Source of the DNA: Campanula takesimana | Lineage: Eukaryota; Streptophyta; Magnoliopsida; Asterales; Campanulaceae | Direction of reading: 5' to 3' | Assembly (NCBI GenBank): GCA_026119855.1 | Contig: JAOWBW010000222.1 | Coordinates: 1,426,001-1,490,000 of the forward strand | Length of the DNA stretch: 64,000 nucleotides | Shown here: positions 44,158 through 55,152 of the stretch, piece by piece | How positions within the stretch are numbered: position 1 is the first letter of the stretch | Layout: each line of letters begins with the position of its first letter | Position numbers and translations under genes: made by a program | Notes under the pieces: generated by a model | Told to the model about the DNA's origin: nothing | Database searches by the model: none | Seen by the model: the letters and a program-made list of their open reading frames with translations, nothing else

Positions 44158-45600
44158 TTAAGCGTAGAATCTCTTCAGCTTGTCAAGGTTGACTTCCTTC
44201 GGTAGCTGATCTCCATCTAAATCCACGAGTCGGACTGCACCGCCGCTTAGTTTCTTCTTGACCACGTACGGACCGATCCATCAGGGTCCCCATTTTCCAA
44301 GGGGGTTCATGGCATTAGGAGGATGTTTTCTTAGGACCAAATCTCCCACATTGATGTTTTGAGGCGTCACCTTTTTGTTGAAAGCCCTTGCCATTCTTTG
44401 TTGATAGGCTCTCGTATGTTTGAGTGCCCTTAGCCTTTTCTCGTCGAGTAGAGCTAGCTGTTCATACCGAATTTGCATCCAATCGATTTCATTGACTTGG
44501 TTCTTAAGGAGGACCCGTAGGGATGGGACTTCGAGCTCTATTGGGAGTACAACTTCGGAACCATACACTAGTGCATAAGGAGTTTCTCCAGTTGCTGTCC
44601 GTATTGACGTGCGGTAGCCCCACAATGCTAGAGGTAGCTTCTCGGGCCAATCCCTTCCGGTGGAGGCCATTTTCTTCATAATGGTCTCGATTGTCTTATT
44701 AGCTGCTTCTACCGCGCCGTTTGCTTGAGGGCGGTATGGAGATGACTTGTGCTTAGTAATCTTGTATTCTACCAGGAGCGCGTCCATCTCCTTCTCAAAG
44801 TGAGAACCGTTGTCTGAGATGATTTCATGAGGAACACCGTATCGGCATATGATGTGGGTCTTCACGAATTCGGCCACTTTCTTGGCGTTGAGAACCCGGT
44901 AAGCCTGTGCTTCGACCCATTTTGTAAAATAGTCCACGGCTACTAGGACGAAAGATTGTCCGTTACTGCCAGTAGGGTGAACTTTGCCGATGATGTCTAT
45001 GCCCCAACAAGAGAAAGGCCATGGCCTGGTCATGTTGTAAAGTTGTGAGGGTGGAGCGTGCTGTAGGTTGGCATGGAATTGGCATTTGGCGCACCTTTTG
45101 ACTTTCTCGATGCAGTCTCTTTCCATGGTACTCCAATAATAACCCATGTGGAGTATCTTCTTGGTCAACATAAACCCGTTCATGTGGGGCCCACATTCAC
45201 CCTCGTGGATCTCATGCATTATTTCTTGAGCTTCAGTCTCACTTGCGCATAGGAGATTGACCCCTTCGTGGTGCCTTTTGTAGACTCCGTCTCCAATTAG
45301 TACATATCGAGAGACTAGCCTTTGCAACGCCATCTGAGACTTCTTATTGCTATCCTCGGGATAAGTGCCATTATTAAGAAAATTCATGATATCTGAATAC
45401 CACGGGGAGTTTTCCTGGACCTCGTTGATTTCGATACTCATGCAGTATGCCGGACTATTCCTTCGGGAAATTTTAAAGGGCTTCACCATTTTTCCCTCAG
45501 GCATTTCGACCAGTGAAGCGATGGTGGCTAGTTTATCAGTGAAACGGTTCTTGTCCCTTGGCAGGTAGTTGAAGGTGATTTCTTGAAACTGTTCAACCAA
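44158..45600 (-). pseudogene. Tat-B integrase
   Basis: Starting in the aRH-integrase linker, the frame contains the HHCC zinc finger (HEIHEGECGPH ... CAKCQ), then a DDE catalytic core with GIDIIG (D), ISDNGSHF (D) and AVEAANKTIE (E). It continues to a C-terminal chromo-less tail with INVGDLVLRK. An in-frame TGA at 44281-44283 cuts the last 40 codons; the natural stop is at 44158-44160. Integrase would insert the cDNA in the nucleus. Apart from that stop the reading is clean for over 430 codons. Confidence 0.85.
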
Positions 45601-45874
45601 CTCCTCGTGATGTTGACCATACCGTTGTAGAGTTGAGTCTTGAATCTTCCATTTTCCAGATGTCTGATTGATGATGAGTAAGGAATCGCCAAATACCTCT
45701 CAGCTCATGACATTTCTCTCGAGGGCCTCTTCGAGCCCTGCTATGCATGCTTCGTACTCGGTGATGTTGTTGGTGGCCTCAAATTCGAGGCGGATAGAAA
45801 TTGGAGTATAGATGTCCTTTGGATTGACAAGTAACATCCCTATGCCATATCCATGCTTATTGGCCGCGCCATCG
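45601..45874 (-). pseudogene. Tat-B archaeal-type RNase H (aRH)
   Basis: In the frame following an A8 tract (45875-45882 on the plus strand), the minus strand reads FDGAANKHGYGIGMLL, FEATNNITEYEA and then GDSLLIINQTSGKW, the second RNase H typical of Tat elements. The upstream RT-RNase H frame runs past the tract in another phase, so one extra base in the homopolymer is the likely lesion. A TGA at 45700-45702 also interrupts it. aRH is a dual-RNase-H trait of the lineage. Confidence 0.75.
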
Positions 45875-47428
45875 AAAAAAAAGTTGCCACTTATTTTCCT
45901 CTGTTGTAGCGCAAATTAAATGCTCGTCGGGGAACTGTACATCTTCCCCCTTCACTTCGTCACACGAAAATTCCGCAAGCTGATCACTGAACACTGTCCC
46001 CCTGATGGATTTGAGTGTGACGTAAGTGATACCGTAGCCGGCGAGAATGAAGTACCATTTGGCTATTCTTGTTGACATGAAGGGCTTCTCGAAGATGTAG
46101 CAGAGCGGGTCTACTTTTGCTACCAACTTGATTGGGAAGGCCTCCATGTAATGCTTGAGCTTTTGAGTAACCCAAACCAATGCCGCACAAGACTTCTCTA
46201 TGACAGAGTAGTGCTTCTCAGCTCTTTGAAACCGGCGGCTGAAAAAGTAGATAGCATTCTCTTTTGTGGAGTCTCGTTGTTCTTTTGCTAACATAGCCCC
46301 TAGGGCTTCATCATTGACAGTGAGATAAAGCAAGAGGGGCTTCTCCTTGTGCGGTGGAACCAAAACTGGAGGGCATGTCAAGTAATGCTTCACTTGGTCG
46401 AAGGCTTCTTGGCAAGCATCGGTCCATTCTAGAGCCACATTCTTCTTGAGTAGCTTGAAGATCGGCTCACACATGGAAGTGAGTTGGTGCACAAACCGAC
46501 TGATGTATTGAAGTCTGCCCATGAAACCCTTGATTTATTTCTGCGTCTTTGGGGGAGGCATGTCAATGATTGCCTTGATCTTGGAGGGATCGGCTTCAAT
46601 TCCCCTCTCAGTGACCATGTAACTGAGAACCTTTCCTCTGATGACCCCAAAAGTGCACTTTGTGGGATTGAGTCTCATGTTGTGTTGTCAGAGTCGTTCA
46701 AAGAACTTGCGAAGATCGATCAAGTGTTGACCGTTGGTTCCCTTTGAATGGATGATCATGTCGTCTATATAGACCTCGATCTCTTTATGAATCATGTCAT
46801 GGAATAGATCCGTAACATCCTTTTGGTAGGTAGCCCCAGCGTTCCTTAACCCGAACGGCATGACTGTGTAGCAGAAAGTGCCCCATGGTGTTGTGAAAGC
46901 TGTCTTGTGTTGGTCCTCTTTGGACATGAGAATCTGATTGTAACCGACAAAACCGTCCACAAATGAGCGGACTTCATAGTTGGCAGTCGAATCGACGAGC
47001 ATGTCGATGTTTGGTAGTGGAAAACCATCTTTCGGGGAAGCTTTGTTCAAATCCCGGAAGTCCACACAAACACGAACCTTGCCATTTGCCTTTTTGACTG
47101 TCACAATGTTGGCTAGCCAAGTCGGATACTCGATGACTTTGATGAAACCCAAACTGAGGAGCTTTTCAATCTCTTCTTTGACTTGTAGGGACCATTCTGG
47201 TTTGATATTTCTGAGCTTCTGCTTTACAGGTTTGGCGTCCTCTCTGATCGGAATTCTGTGCTCTACGACCTTTCTGTCCAAACCCGGCATGTCTTTGTAC
47301 GACCATGCGAATACATCCACAAATTCTTTGAGCAGTGCAGTCAATCTGTCTCTGTCTTCTCCCTTGAAGAAGCTACCTATCTTCGTTTCTTTCGGCTCTT
47401 CGTCGGTACCCAGATTAACAACATGCAA
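45875..47428 (-). pseudogene. Tat-B reverse transcriptase and RNase H
   Basis: One frame runs from 47428 to the A8 tract with two in-frame stops (TGA 46688-46690, TAA 46535-46537). RT motifs are VCVDFRDLNKASPKDGFPLP, MPFGLRNAGATYQ and the catalytic VYIDDM. After a linker (FMGRLQYISRFV) the first RNase H has LLLYLTVNDEALGAMLAKEQ, ENAIYFFSRRF and EKSCAALVW. RT copies genomic RNA to cDNA in virus-like particles. The two stops differ from typical Arg and Glu codons by single bases, so the frame was intact until recently. Confidence 0.85.
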
Positions 47429-48950
47429 TTCCTCATCAGCCCCTGGACCATTTTCACCACGACAACGAACCTGTTGAGCTAGTTCATTTAGGTATGTTAT
47501 GTTTTCGTGGTCTAATTCATCATAATTTGAATCGTTATTAACTTGTTAATTAAGTTCGTTATTAGTTAATTCATCATTTATGATGTTTACAATCTCGGGG
47601 TACTCAGAAATATCGAATTTTTCATTAGCAAAGAAAGGAAACACACGCTCGGCTATGGCCTCCATATCCTCTTGGGTGAGGGAATTAGAAACACTCTCGG
47701 ACTCGAAAGCAAGTGTGAGCCGCACTTCCTTTGTTGCTGTGCGGGGTATGCAACCCATTTCTCGGACTAAAACTTCCTCGGATACCATGGGCCCCTTCGT
47801 AGAGTACCAGTTATTGATTGGCTCGGAGCTTGGCTGGATCTTGCTGATAGATGGACTCTCCATTTCTGTGTTGTTGGAGATGGCGTTGACTTGATAATCA
47901 TCCATGACGCAAAATTCTTCGAACATGGAGGCTAGATCGGTCAGTCCTTCCCCCACGGTAATCTCTACTTCAGACTCTATAGTCACTTTCTTGCCCCACC
48001 ACTCTTGGGGTGACATTGGAGTAGGCTCCCTTTCTTGTATCGGAATTTCACAATCAGTGAAGATCTCGAGACCGGGCTTTCTGACGCCCTTGTTGTTAAC
48101 CCATGGCTCAGGAAAGATCATGTACGGAACATCTTCCCTTTGGCGAACAAAATAACCGTTCAGTATGTTGCGGTAAGGCCTCAAGTTGGGGATTTTATAT
48201 TGTCGACCTTCTTTGCGAGCTCGGGTCTTTTGATTCTTGATCGCTTGCTCGTATTTTAAGTCATCTTCAGTAGGCTCGTATCCCAAACCAAACTTGTTTC
48301 TGACAAAATGAATCTCTACGGGGTGCAATATTCCTTGTTGATGCTTCCCTAGGCCTAGACCGGGAAAGTGATTCATGTTCCTCATCATGCGGAGGATCAT
48401 AAGATTGTGGATGGTGACATTCTCGGCCATGACAGTGACTATCTCGTCCCCATTTCTGATCTTGACACACTGATGGAGAGTGGAAGGGACAGCATTGGAA
48501 CTGTGGATCCATGGTCGGCCCAAAAGTAAGTTGAACGAAGACGGGACATCAAGTACTTGAAATGGGACGGACATGATCATGCTTCCAAATTCGATATCAA
48601 CTTCTAGCATTCACATGACTGTACGGGCAATGCTGTCGTACCCTCTAATGACTTGGGTAGAAGGTTGTAAATCGGAGCTTTTGAGCCCCAGTATGCCCAT
48701 GAGTCGGCTAGGCATTAAGTTGAGTGCGGAACCACCGTCTACTAATACTCTTGAAATGGGTCTCCCCCTTGCCTTTACTTTGAGGTAGATAGCTTCATTG
48801 TGATCGGACCCAAATGGCGGGAGGTCCATGTCGGCAAAAGTGATGACATTTCCGAAGTGAATGTGACCTATCATTACTGTGAGGTCTTCGGGAGTTGTGT
48901 CGAGAGAGACTGATGTGTCATCCAAGTTTTTGATGATGAGGTCTCGGTGC
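47429..48950 (-). pseudogene. Tat-B protease and spacer
   Basis: The protease is recognised by VLVDGGSALNLMPSRLM near 48760-48710 (Asp-Gly-Gly in place of the usual Asp-Thr/Ser-Gly; Tat elements often vary here) and by FNLLLGRPWIH. An in-frame TGA at 48611-48613 divides it from the downstream frame, which continues to a stop at 47546-47548. The long spacer has PGLGLGKHQQGI and is rich in Glu. Frame changes near 48930 and near 49130 separate protease from gag. Confidence 0.7.
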
Positions 48951-50093
48951 TTCTTTGATGATGCAAATAAGGTCCGAGATGGATATGTTGGCTTGCGTCT
49001 TCTTGAGTTGTGTCAATAAAGGGTCTTCGGGTGCATCTTGTGCTTTTGATCTTTGAGAAGAGGTGTTGGTTTCTGTATTCGTGGGAACCGAGGCGCTCGC
49101 TATTACCCAGCCACTGCGGGTGAGCACATTCACGGACTTGGAGCTTCTTCTTCCTATTCTCTAAGACTTCCCTCATAACTTCATCATAAGTCACAACATA
49201 ACAAGAATTGTCAAGTTTATTCATGCCATCGGAGCCCTCATTCACAAATGGGATCGAATGAGTGGTTCCTTCAAACTCTCCTACCTCTATTACATTGACA
49301 CCACCCTCATTAGGGATTATGAATTCCTTCTTGTCTATAAGGTCTTGGATGGTGTTGCGGATGGAGAAGCATTCCTCGGTGAGGTGGCCGGTGCATTGAT
49401 GGTAGTCCCACCACTTGTGGTGGGCATGGTTGGGACGGAGCGGTTGTGGTTGCTTGTACCCTTGGAGAGGAGTGATTTTTCCCTTGGCCTTTAGAAATTC
49501 ATAGGCCTCGGTGATGGTCATGCCATTGAGAGGAGTGTAGACGCGGTCGTTTTGGAACCACTTGCCTTGTGGTGGAGGGACCCTTTTGTAATTCCCCTTG
49601 TCAGTAGTAACGGCATTAACAGAAGCCTCTTTGTTTGAGCTAGAGGCGGCCTTGTAACGGAAAGTAGGAGTGTCTTTCTTTATCTCCTTGAGCAAGTCAT
49701 CCATGCGTACCCCTGCCTCATACATTTGGGAGAAGTCGGAGTAGCAAGCCTCACTTAGGTGGGTGCGGAGATCAATCTTGAGACACTTGAGGAAGATGTC
49801 CATTTGCTCTTTCGTGTTTGGCCTCTCAACAATTGCAGAGAGCTTGTCATTCCATCTCCTTGTGAAGTCAATGAAGGACTCGTTGTCTCTTTGAGTGGTG
49901 TTCTCGAGCTCTTTCCTTGTGGGCCGGTGAGTGGTGTTGCCTTGATATTGATTTTTGAAGGCAAGTATAGCGGCATCCCAATCAAGACGGACAGTGAGCG
50001 GGAGAGTTGCATACCAATCCTTTGCCGCCCCCTCGAGAGTAAGAGGAAAGCATTGAGCCATCACCTTTGGGGAGACCTTCTTAGGAACCATAG
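48874..50093 (-). pseudogene. Tat-B gag, C-terminal two thirds
   Basis: After the solo LTR, the frame has the Ty3/gypsy capsid pattern: FPLTLEGAAKDWYATLP, LAFKNQY, ESFIDFTRRWND, FLKCL and DLLKEIKK. A knuckle-like YHQCTGHLTEEC follows at about residue 228. Near 49130 the coding frame switches to one reading VLTRSGWVIAS, so a frameshift is present. Gag forms the particle and binds genomic RNA. The 5-bp duplication CATAG at 50089-50093 lies within the codons that join this part to the N-terminal one. Confidence 0.8.
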
Positions 50094-53066
50094 TGTCACA
50101 CCCCGGAAATTCTAAAAATCCATAAATCTAAAATTTACATAATTAACATTTCCAAAAAATGCTAAATACCAAACCGGGCGCGTGAATTCTACTATAAACC
50201 AATACCAACAAACAATACTTCAACGAGATTATAACTCGGAGACTAGAAACAAATGCGGAAGCAAGAACAACTGTTAATAATATAAATTCCCAAAGGACCA
50301 CAGTAAATACATAACCCTGGACGACCACGACCTTTCAACCATATACAAAGAGGCTCTGAAGAGTAACTACCCCAAAGGCGATCAACCTGCTCAGAAGACT
50401 CCCGATACAACGGACCTCAAACGATACCCCTTGCTTTCCTGGGGGGGGGGGGGTTAAGGAAAAACAATTTGAAACAAGAAACGGGGTGAGATAAAATCTC
50501 AGTAAGTTACTAAATGCATCTACATGGCATAAATATCATGCAAATCAATTGTATAACTGAGCAAGTAAATCATATAACAACAAAAGAGAAAGCTCCCTAT
50601 CGCCAACCGTCCCATACCGGTTGGAAATAACGACTAACTCATCATGCAGCACATAAGACTGAAATAAACACGTTACAAAGGATACTGAGCCAAGGTTTAA
50701 ACCAAAGTATATAACAATTGCTGCGCAGCTTGAACCAATTCCAATCAACCAATCTTCGTGTTAGCATAAACAGCTGAAGACATCCAATCAACGTAGCAGC
50801 ATAAGAGCTGAAGGAAACCAATCAACCCATCTTCATAGTAGCATAATAGCTGAAGAGAAAACCCCGGTACCGGAACCAATAACAACAAGGGGACGATGAC
50901 ACACAGTCAAAGCCCAAAACCAATAGATATAATGCTCACAAAGGGGCTAGCTCATCTCACATCCAAGGCCAATCTGGAGGAGGGTAATAATGGGGCAAAA
51001 CAATGGTCAAGAATTATAATGGACTCAGCTCATTGCCATTATAATCTTTCGCATCGCCCGAAACAAACACAAATGCCAGCTGGGCTTTCAAATAAATGCC
51101 AAGTAATAAATACTAGCTTAGATAAACAAGTAGTGATTCCAAAGTAGGGAACCATACCAATTAATCACCATAAAGGATGCAAACGATTACTCAAGAAGAG
51201 TTCAACAACAATAAACACAAGGAGTTTCTCATAAAAGAGTCCAAAAACATTGACCATTAAAACATAATGATTCCAAGATAAGGCACGTACCAAATACATC
51301 CTATATATGATACCCACAAGTTAATCATAAAGAGCACAACCCAAACGGTCGCTCACAAATGGCACAATGACTATTACCAAACTGACCCTAAACATTTACT
51401 CATAAAGATATACTAGGACTATGAACTCAACCATCTCATCACACCTGGAATTCCAAAGTAGGAAATCAGAATGAATACACCTTAAGGTTAATCAAACCGT
51501 AAGTACCCAATTGCCAATTCACGCTTTACCTCCGTTCATAACGAACCAATTCTAAACACCCCAAACGAATCCAAAAGGTTACACTTATTAGAACATGATC
51601 ACGACCGGACTAAACCCTATACTTTGGTGTTCAATAACAACCCTCTAGGTACTATAGGACATCGCCGAAAACCTAGACCAAGTCTTACTCGAAAATCAAT
51701 TCGATTGGAACAATCACGAACACATCATAAGATGCCCAAACATTCCCAAACAATACTTGATCAAATTTCATAACACCATGGCTCACAAAGGAACCAATTT
51801 TAATTACTAAAGTGTTCCACGGTGCCCAACTAAGTCAACTAGAATAGTACTACGGAACCTAGACCGAGACTACACCTTGATCTTAAACCTCAACGAAAAG
51901 ATAACCATTCTAATCTGGAACCGTGCGGCCAATAGGACCATTTCATAGCACTCGAAAAGAGCTTTACAAAGATAGTTTACACGTCCAAAACGGAGTCCGG
52001 ACAAAGGAGTTATGGCCTTCGAAAGATTGGACAAGAGAACAATGATTTTCACAGAAGGTAGAGGGGTGCGCGCGCCTCCCACCGACAGGGTGCGCGCGCC
52101 TCCCTGAATCAGATAGGAATGCGCCACAATGGGGAAGAAGGGTGCGCGCGCTTCATCACCAAGGGGTGCGCGCGCCTCCTGAGTTCAGAAGGAAAAACAC
52201 CAACATGGAGCTGGAGGGTGCGCGCGCCTTCAAGAAAAGGGTGCGCGCCCCTCCTGCGCCGGACAGAGAGATCTACAGAATTTTTCCTGGGTTCTTCACA
52301 TTTCCTTTACCCATTTCAATCCAACCCAAAATCAAAGCTCCCAACAAGAATAATAATGAACCAAAACAACTTCTAAGCCTATAAGAGACTCATCTAGCAA
52401 CATTTGAACAACCAAACCAAAGAATGACTCAAACACCCAAATTTCACAAAATATGAGTAATTTACAAATGGGTTCCAAACCAACCAAAGAAGCTATATAT
52501 AACAAATAGAGCATCAATGGAGTTAATGATGAACCAATTTAGCATAAATGGGGGAAAAGTAACTTACCCGGATTTTATCAAAGGTGAAGGATCTCGAAAT
52601 TTCTTTGTTCTCTACGATCCTATCGACGATCTAGACATTTTTCATATTTTAAGAAATGAGAAATAATGAGAGGAAGAGAAAGAAATGAAGAGAGAAGGAG
52701 AGAGGGACTTACCTTCTACCATGGCTATGGAGAGAGAGAGAGAGATGACTGGGAATGGAGGGAGGGTGAAAGTGAGGGAGGTGAGGGGAAAAGAGGGAAT
52801 AAGTAGGATGACAACCTAGAATTTACACATAGACCCCCTCCCCTACACACTAACTCAATCATCTTATATTCCCCACTAACATTTAAGACCCAACACTCTA
52901 TACTAGCACAATTAACCAATTAAATGCTAGGCACGACCACATCATGAAGCCCAAAATGCACACATAAATATTTAAATAACTAAATAATTTAAATAAATAA
53001 ATAAGCCATAAATAAATAATTAAATATTTATTTCTAAGAAAATAGAGGCGGGTTCGGGTCGTTACA
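50094..53066 (-). mobile_element. Tekay/Del-type solo LTR (2973 bp) inside Tat-B gag
   Basis: On the minus strand it starts TGTAACGACCCGAACCCG and ends TTCCGGGGTGTGACA, termini typical of Tekay/Del chromovirus LTRs. The duplication CATAG lies at 50089-50093 and 53067-53071. No internal region remains. It carries a 12-nt G tract (about 50442-50453), a GAGA-rich block near 52680-52745, AT-rich ends and a GC-palindrome array (52065-52253). Its ORFs are motif-free. Confidence 0.85.
52065..52253 (-). repeat. GC-palindrome array in the Tekay-type LTR
   Basis: Six copies of GGTGCGCGCGCCTCC or close variants start at 52065, 52089, 52141, 52165, 52217 and 52240. They form doublets 23-24 nt apart, repeated with a period of exactly 76 bp (52065, 52141, 52217). 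The intervening sequence is AT-richer and diverged, so the modules are better conserved than their spacers. Confidence 0.9.
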
Positions 53067-53593
53067 CATAGCCCAACTGTAAGTCTCGATGTGAGCCATC
53101 GGGCATGAGTTGCCCTTAACTTGCTAATGTCAGGCATTTTGAACTTGTCGGGGAGAGCGGCCATCGTGCTCATGAGAATGGATGACTGATAAAGGCTTGT
53201 GTTGGAGCCTTTTCCCATGTTGAGGCCGTCAAATTTCTGATCAATGTAGGACATGATGGAATCGACCATTTTGTGGTCGTTGTTGTCGGTGCTTGGCTCC
53301 CCCACTTTTTTGGTACGGGCACTAACATATGGGCTTTCAAACAAACCTTGGGTCCATTCGGATTCCTCATTGTCGTTCACCCCCTTATTCTTGGAGAGCT
53401 TGAGGAGCTTGGCTTTCAATTGTTCGACCTCGGCCTCGTGGGCCGCTTGTTGGCTGTCAACATGAGTTTGCCACAAGTTTTCCTTGGTTTGAGCCTCTTG
53501 GTTAAGGGTAGAGACTTTTTGTTGGAGTGCTTGAACCATGGCAAAGAGCTGTTCGAGAGTCATGGCGTTGTTGGTGCTGGAGTCACCGGCCAT
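53067..53593 (-). pseudogene. Tat-B gag, N-terminal part
   Basis: ATG at 53593 (complement of CAT at 53591-53593) opens Gag. A Gln/Glu/Lys-rich coiled-coil segment covers about residues 13-75, followed by KMVDSIMSYIDQKFDGLNMG and the conserved LPDKFKMPDISK. A frameshift near 53120-53130 precedes CPMAHIETYSWAM, read in another frame, which leads directly into the CATAG junction with the solo LTR. The capsid continues at 50093. Copia-3 begins 55 bp upstream, in the leader. Confidence 0.75.
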
Positions 53594-53648
53594 TGATGAT
53601 ATAGAAGTTGTTGGAGTGATCGGTTCACGGACAAGCCTGTTGGATGAT

Positions 53649-55138
53649 GTTGGGTTTCGATCAAAAATGCGCAGCGGAATTTAACATTTAAAATTTTGAA
53701 ACCCAAATCCTTGGATCCGTTCATATGATTAAATCAAATACAACATAAGAATAAAGGAATAAACTAACCCTTGATGGCTATCAAATTCTCTTGGTCTTTG
53801 GTGGAGGTTTGAAGACTTGATCACGATCACAAAGCTTGAACACGAACTTTGAAGATGATGATTTTCACCCTCTAGCGGTATCCACACTTCGAACGAATAT
53901 CAAAGGAGCTTCTTTGATCTTGGTTGCTAGACCAAATTGTGAAACACTTTTCCACAATCAAAAGAACTATATGGAATTTATTTTGTGTATTATTTTGTTC
54001 TTCAACAAAGAATGTCTTGGAACAAAATAAACCCTCTCTCAAACTCTTTGAGACTCACAAAATCATTAGCATTGAGTGCTGGCCGAATTTGATCTTTTAT
54101 ACACAAGTATGACCTATTCCAAATAGGAAACTTGTGTCAAAATCCGTCCAAAATTCGTTTCCTAATCAAATTAGGAATCTGCCACCCGACAGTACTGTGC
54201 GGCCGCCCAGAATCCTCTGTGCGGTCGCACAACTATCTGAAGCAAAACTGGTACAAAATTGAGCAAAGTGTGCGGCCGCCCAGTCCATAGTGTGCGGTCG
54301 CCCACTTCTCAGAATGTCCAGAATTTCCAAAATTCCAATGTAGTCCTTTTAAAGATTCGTTCTATTGTGTGTGACCCTCTAGGATTATACTAAATTGGCA
54401 ATGGGCTCAAACATGATCCCATAAGATATGATTAGGTTCTAGCAAACCATCATACCTCCCCAAATAGTATAACTAGATACAAGTTCGCATTCCTTTAGAA
54501 TATGTCACAATCCCTTTGTCCACGATGTCATTGAACACAAGTCATGGTCAAAGAGTCAACTTGTTTTGTTCAATACTTTCTCGATTCCGAATATGTTGAT
54601 AATCCAAATGACATTGATCCAATCAATTCATTTGAGTCCGGCCGAACATTTCATCAACATCATTCCTACGAGAGGCCCAAGCTTGACATCTCTCCAAGGA
54701 GGGACAAATCCATTTAGCTTATTATTCTTCCCTACGTGAATCCGATTATGCCAATCATACCCTTTATAACTACTCGGTTAAAAGTAGCGTTTGAATATGT
54801 CAAACATAATGTTCATCAAGTGGAAGACTATAATAACTTCATGTCTAAGGATTCAAATGACATAACTAATATGAGATATATGTATGACATAGACCATGAC
54901 ATAAATCTCATAGAGCGGGTCATGTCCAGTACCTTGTTCCAAACAAGTACCCATAAATCTAACATGATCATCCCATGATCATTTAGCCTTTATACTAGTG
55001 CTTAACAAGTACTAGGGACGGAGATTATTATAAGTAAACATGAAAAACAATAATAATCAAAACATCTCTTTATTGATATGAAATAAATGATAACAATTAC
55101 AACGTTTATTAAACGTGCCTAGGGCACCACTACCAACA
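53649..55138 (-). repeat. Copia-3 3' LTR (1490 bp)
   Basis: On the plus strand it begins TGTTGGGTTTCG and ends CACTACCAACA; the tract ATCTCCCACTTG (polypurine tract on the minus strand) follows at 55139. The U3 module TGTGCGGYCGC occurs at 54196, 54218, 54269 and 54291. The TATA box TATAAAAG is at 54094-54101 on the minus strand, about 95 nt downstream of the module. ORFs such as 53836-54030 are duplicated in the other LTR and are non-coding. Confidence 0.9.
54196..54304 (-). repeat. Copia-3 U3 GC module
   Basis: Four copies of TGTGCGGCCGCCC or TGTGCGGTCGC on the plus strand form two doublets with 22-nt spacing (54196/54218, 54269/54291) and a 73-nt period. The first member of each doublet has GGCC, the second GGTC. 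The other LTR has the same at 61206/61228 and 61279/61301. They lie just upstream of the TATA box in element sense. Confidence 0.9.
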
Positions 55139-55152
55139 ATCTCCCACTTGCC

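Larger units (their letters stand above)
39841..53648 (-). mobile_element. Tat-B: Tat/Retand-like gypsy element, minus strand, nested hosts
   Basis: Along the minus strand the order is gag (from 53593), protease, RT, RNase H, archaeal-type RNase H, integrase (to 44158), a convergent antisense ORF, a GC module, tandem repeats, a hairpin and the 3' LTR (40868-39841). The 5' LTR must lie right of the window because Copia-3 enters at 53649. The layout (aRH after RT-RH, antisense extra ORF, 3' tandem repeats) is that of the Tat lineage and most like Retand. Several in-frame stops and frameshifts make it non-autonomous. The left 5-bp flank is ACCTC (39836-39840). Confidence 0.85.

Noticed and set aside
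53836..54112. Short ORFs repeated identically at 60846-61122
   Set aside because: They lie in the two Copia-3 LTRs and are duplicates by origin, not conserved genes.
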